Assembly (NCBI GenBank): GCA_963787185.1
Contig: CAWBCC010000013.1
Span: 124,001 to 188,000, forward strand
DNA: 64,000 nt
Direction: 5' to 3'
DNA from: JAJXZP01 sp963787185
GTDB lineage: Bacteria; Spirochaetota; Spirochaetia; Treponematales; Rectinemataceae
In this document: positions 61,701 to 64,000 of the stretch, one piece after another
How the letters are laid out: each line of letters starts with the position of its first letter
Position numbering within the stretch: position 1 is the first letter of the stretch
The notes under the pieces: generated by a model
Database searches by the model: none
What the model was told of the DNA's origin: nothing
What the model saw: only the letters and a program-made list of their open reading frames with translations
Translations under genes and position numbers: made by a program

Positions 61701-63116
61701 GGCGCAGACCGCGTTCATCTGGCTGAAGGTGACGATGCCGTTCCTGAGGACGGTGAACTTGGAGTCCTGGCCGCCGATCTCTATGATCGTGTCCACCGCG
61801 GGATCGAGCTCCACGGCCGCCCTCGCGTGGGCGGTTATTTCGTCTATCGTCGCGTCCGCCCCCAGAACGGCGCCCACGAGCTTGCGGCCCGAGCCCGTGG
61901 TGGCCGCGAGCTCCACCTCGAAGCTCAGGCCCGCCTCCTTTTCGATGGCGCTCACGGCCTCGCAGATGGACTGGGCCGCCTCGAGGGGACGGCCCGCCGT
62001 GCGCGTATAGAGCCCCGCGATGATCTCTCCGTCCGGGGAGAGGAGGGCGGCCTTGGTGCTGGTGGAGCCGATGTCGAAGCCCAGCAGTATGGGCAGCGGC
62101 CCGTTCTCCGGCCCCTCTCGGAGGAGAGTGCGGGGATCGAGATAGATATCGGTCTCGACCGGATTGCCCGGCCCGTTTTTCCGGGCGAAATGGAAGAAGC
62201 GCCTCTGCGAAGCGAAGTCAGGGTACCGGCCGGCCGGCCGCTCCAGGGGCGCGTAGGCGTACTCTCGCTCGGCGCCCTCCCCGATGCGCAGGGTGGAGAT
62301 CGGGAAGGGTCGGCCCCTCCGGTCGGATTCGGCGAGCAGCCTCCGGCAGGCGCCGAGCGCCCCGTAGAGATGGGAAGAGTCGTCGGTGCCAATGGGAGAG
62401 CCCGCGAGGGCGGATAGATGGCGGACCACTGCGGCGTTGCGCGACACTCCTCCGGCCATGAAGATGGGCGCGCCGGGGCGCTCGCCGGGGAAGAGGGTGT
62501 CCGCTATGTTGCGCGCGAGGCCGTTGCACAGGCCGTCGCATATCTCCTCGACGCTCCAGCCCTCCTGCTGGGAGTGGATGAGGTCCGTCTTGGCGAAGAC
62601 CGAGCAGCGCGACGCGATGGATGGGAAGTCGCCGCCGTTGCCGGAGGCCCGGGCCGCGAGCTCGGCGCTGCCTCCCGGAAGACCCAGGCGGGCCGCTTGC
62701 TGGTCGAGAAACGAGCCCGTACCCGCGGCGCAGCTGGAATTGCCCCGCATGCGGCGGTATTTTCCGCTTTCGTCGAAGGAGATGCGCGCGAATTTCTCGG
62801 CTCCCACGACGATGAGGGTGGCGGTTCCCGGATGGAAGCTCCGCAGGGCCTCTATTTCGGCCACCCGGCCGTCCACGACGAAAGCCTCGCCCTCCGGCAG
62901 GGCCGCGCGGGGAGCGGTGGAGGTGCGGGCGAGGCCGTCTATGGCCGCGGCCTCGCCCCCGGGAAGGAGTCGGGCGAGAAGCCCGCTCAGGCACTCGGCG
63001 ACCCGCCCCCGGTGAAAGGCATAGGCGCTCGCGACGAGCGCACCCTCCTCGTCCACTGCGACCGCGGAGACCGCCGCCGAACCCGCGTCGATTCCGACGA
63101 TTGTGCGCCCACTCAT
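58761..63116 (-). CDS. Multidomain 2-hydroxyacyl-CoA dehydratase activase
   Basis: A 1451-residue protein. Residues 5-290 form a first BadF/HgdC-type ASKHA ATPase (GIDAGSAAVSAVAVDEEG; NSSCAAGTGSFLDQQA). Residues about 340-610 form a second (GFDIGSTSTKAALLSPDGE; GGQDSKFTV; NAVCAAGTGSFLEEQA). Each has the cluster Cys in SSCAAGTGSF/NAVCAAGTGSF and SRCSVF/DRCTVF. A Cys-rich linker (CGLCANDCRL) leads to DUF2229/HgdB-like domains (about 720-1440). Activases inject electrons at low potential using ATP into dehydratases. This large family is known in anaerobes; its own substrate is not established. GTG/ATG start at 63116 is the family-like MSGRTIVGID. Confidence 0.9.
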   Translation of the reverse strand: MSGRTIVGIDAGSAAVSAVAVDEEGALVASAYAFHRGRVAECLSGLLARLLPGGEAAAIDGLARTSTAPRAALPEGEAFVVDGRVAEIEALRSFHPGTATLIVVGAEKFARISFDESGKYRRMRGNSSCAAGTGSFLDQQAARLGLPGGSAELAARASGNGGDFPSIASRCSVFAKTDLIHSQQEGWSVEEICDGLCNGLARNIADTLFPGERPGAPIFMAGGVSRNAAVVRHLSALAGSPIGTDDSSHLYGALGACRRLLAESDRRGRPFPISTLRIGEGAEREYAYAPLERPAGRYPDFASQRRFFHFARKNGPGNPVETDIYLDPRTLLREGPENGPLPILLGFDIGSTSTKAALLSPDGEIIAGLYTRTAGRPLEAAQSICEAVSAIEKEAGLSFEVELAATTGSGRKLVGAVLGADATIDEITAHARAAVELDPAVDTIIEIGGQDSKFTVLRNGIVTFSQMNAVCAAGTGSFLEEQAARLGVALEDFARRATGHPAPLTSDRCTVFMERDLNHLQGLGYATDELLAASLYSVCDNYLGKVAQAGAIGNRIAFQGATAKNEALVAAFERRLGKEILVSKYCHLTGAIGAALQARDEATAAASTTTEVRRPSSFRGFGIHALELPSRAERCGLCANDCRLRVVDVGGEEVAYGFLCGRDYGTKHFVRRDSGDHNLLGARQRVLDACFATPRREADRAEPGAAEQSATGPGSKMPTIGIPSSLYLAQDAPFWRSFFERLGFPCVSAPDDAAILREGKRIAGAEFCAPVAMMLGQTDSLLETSDFVFLPVYLEEKKERRAGADARRYYCNYSQYAPVVARCAEPERRGRILSPLLHGRLGDTSMALDELRGSIAAALSGREIPLPSRRRLRTVYAECLAAQARARSELRSLLAGRGGDDLAVVLIGRPYAILHEAMGKGIADVVARRGVDVLTSDMLPERGEAESDIDPLLSTFHWRYAAELLEAARYCSRENRYYPLLVTSFKCSPDAFALEWFKRILDGAGKPYLILQIDEHDSSVGYETRIEAGLRSFRNHFLGTARAPVADVSGARLPVNPSPSTGVRGKIVLFPNWDGFVCPLLVANLRSCGVDARILEETGSTIRRAMAGNTGQCIPINIIAQEAVEYVERESLDPGRTVLWMTKSMWPCNIPLYPAYIKSIMEHRGRGMERIEVYPDDITFLDYGTNALIGAYHAFLAGGTLRRLACRIRPYEIESGAADRLVSRAMTILFEALERGKNREEAYREALGPLQRLPTRPRDRPKVAIFGDLYVRDNDVLNQDLIRSIEAAGGEVITTSYLEYLKAVVDSYFKRLLIEKDYRTWAKTRAAIAVVSAVERALSIRDRATFGRPSSWRHPGFEERIARFGIRPDHEGECFDNTLKLFRILDEHPDLSLFVQTNPAFCCPSIVTESMAREIERVTGVPIVTITYDGTGAPKNDAVVPHLAFSRRERE

Positions 63117-63187
63117 GATGGCAAGAGCATAACCGTCTCGGGACTCGCTGTCAGCGGCATCCCGGAGAACGGAGGGGATCGATTCGT

Positions 63188-64000
63188 CTATTGTGCCTGA
63201 TTCGTCCGTCGAGAATTTCTGTCACACTCGAAGAAGCCCAGATGGGTATAGATGGTCAGAGCTTCGCGCAACTCTTCTTCCCCGACCCATTCGTCGACTA
63301 TGTGCGCGCACTTCTCCCTGCCGGGGCCGAGCCCCAGCGTAGGTATCCCGGCCATTCCGGCGCTGTAGACTCCGTCCGTCGAAAAGGGCCAGATTTTTCC
63401 GGCGCTTTCCCGCCCGAATACTTCCCTATATGCGCCGCCGAGCAGCTTGAAAAAGCGGCTCTCCACCGGAGTTTCCCAAGCGGGATGATCGGCGGCCCAT
63501 TCGCCGGCCTTACCCATGTAGGATTTGCCCGTGTAGACGATCGGTGCGACAGTCGCCTCCGGCCAGTCTTCGGAAGCCTCCAGATCTCTTCGTATGTCAT
63601 CGAAGGTGCGGCCCAGGGCCATTCGCGCCGTGACATATGCCCTGGCCCTTTCCGGTACGAAGCTTTGGCTCTCCGGCCAGCTTTGGATGCTCGTGGCTAC
63701 GACAGTGTTTCTGGCGAGAATGTTTTCGGCCGAGAGGCCGTGTTCGCGTCGCTCTTTTTCTTCCATATCTTCTATCGCTAGCAGGGCCCGGGCCAGTTTA
63801 TACGCGGCGTTTTCCCCGGCCTCGGGGACCGAAGTATGGGCCGCCCTGCCCTGAGTCTCCACGAAGAACTCCAGTTTGCCTCTCTGTCCGCGCGCCACTT
63901 CCATCTGCGAGGGCTCGCCCAGCAGAACCATGGAAGGCTTCAATTCGAACTCCTCGCAGAGTTCCTTGAATGCGAGGCCCTCGGCCACTTCTTCCTCGGT
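63188..64000 (-). CDS. M20-family metallopeptidase/deacylase, 5' end beyond the window
   Basis: C-terminal part of an M20 enzyme (ArgE/DapE/YgeY-like). The frame is open to the window edge (TEEEVAEG...). VLLGEPSQMEVARGQRGKLEFFVETQGRAAHTS is the end of the first catalytic half and the start of the dimerisation domain; IWPFSTDGVYSAGMAGIPTLGLGPG carries the C-terminal metal site, with the His in CAHIVDEWVG. The GLGPG segment resembles YgeY-type selenium-linked hydrolases, but this cannot be settled from a fragment. Confidence 0.8.
   Translation of the reverse strand, partial: TEEEVAEGLAFKELCEEFELKPSMVLLGEPSQMEVARGQRGKLEFFVETQGRAAHTSVPEAGENAAYKLARALLAIEDMEEKERREHGLSAENILARNTVVATSIQSWPESQSFVPERARAYVTARMALGRTFDDIRRDLEASEDWPEATVAPIVYTGKSYMGKAGEWAADHPAWETPVESRFFKLLGGAYREVFGRESAGKIWPFSTDGVYSAGMAGIPTLGLGPGREKCAHIVDEWVGEEELREALTIYTHLGFFECDRNSRRTNQAQ

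Noticed and set aside
59007..62417. A 1136-codon open frame on the plus strand
   Set aside because: It is antisense to the conserved activase gene; the composition is that of a mirror frame in GC-rich coding DNA, with no recognisable domains.
1..64000. tRNA, rRNA, tmRNA or riboswitch genes
   Set aside because: No recognisable T-loop, rRNA segment or riboswitch core was found by reading; a covariance-model scan could still find one.

Overview
The window is a bacterial chromosome segment, mostly high in GC, from an anaerobic, diderm organism. I infer a spirochaete (Spirochaetota). The isoleucyl-tRNA synthetase is of the eukaryote-like type known from spirochaetes. Energy genes are fermentative: butyrate kinase, phosphotransbutyrylase, 2-oxoacid:ferredoxin oxidoreductase and a 2-hydroxyacyl-CoA dehydratase activase. 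There are also outer-membrane-type barrels, lipoproteins and a chemoreceptor. The phylum is an inference; no rRNA or tRNA gene was recognised.

Layout. 0-4.7 kb: a tight six-gene operon (buk, ptb, four 2-oxoacid:ferredoxin oxidoreductase subunits) able to turn a 2-oxoacid into an acid plus ATP and reduced ferredoxin. 4.8-19.1 kb: a core-like region with a frameshifted acyltransferase, a membrane LuxR regulator, a PAS protein, NUDIX, MFS, class I fumarase, a PEGA envelope protein, a MinD/ParA-like ATPase, a NagZ-like hydrolase, a LysM/M23 peptidase and PTS enzyme I. 19.1-23.5 kb: an AT-rich island between ptsI and der. It holds two identical 104-bp MITE-like elements flanking a cbpA-cbpM chaperone pair, an ISL3-family insertion sequence with an exact 8-bp target duplication that splits a small acidic gene, and an integrase remnant. 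23.5-37.5 kb: der, MerR, a surface protein, M18 aminopeptidase, MFS, an unusual chemoreceptor, an RsiV-like lipoprotein with a DtxR regulator, a YbaK-type deacylase and ileS. 37.8-39.2 kb: a second, unrelated insertion sequence.

45.7-39.4 kb (minus strand): a seven-gene operon of a membrane protein, winged-helix regulator, MacB/LolD-type ATPase, two FtsX-type permeases, a LolA-like periplasmic protein and an outer-membrane barrel. A clear promoter and a perfect 12-bp-arm palindrome lie at its head. This is the best candidate for an undescribed envelope trafficking system. 45.8-56.4 kb: an accessory region of mixed, lower GC, with small oxidoreductases (VOC, epimerase-like, NmrA-like, quinone oxidoreductase-like, two SDRs, MBL, SMP-30) and their own MarR (broken), MmyB-type and TetR regulators; it starts at a 32-bp remnant of the same MITE. 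56.4-58.1 kb: a 22-bp tandem repeat, a TGS1-like methyltransferase and a carboxymuconolactone-decarboxylase-like protein. 58.1-64 kb: a bioB pseudogene that lost its radical-SAM core, a 1451-residue acyl-CoA dehydratase activase and an M20 peptidase cut by the window edge.
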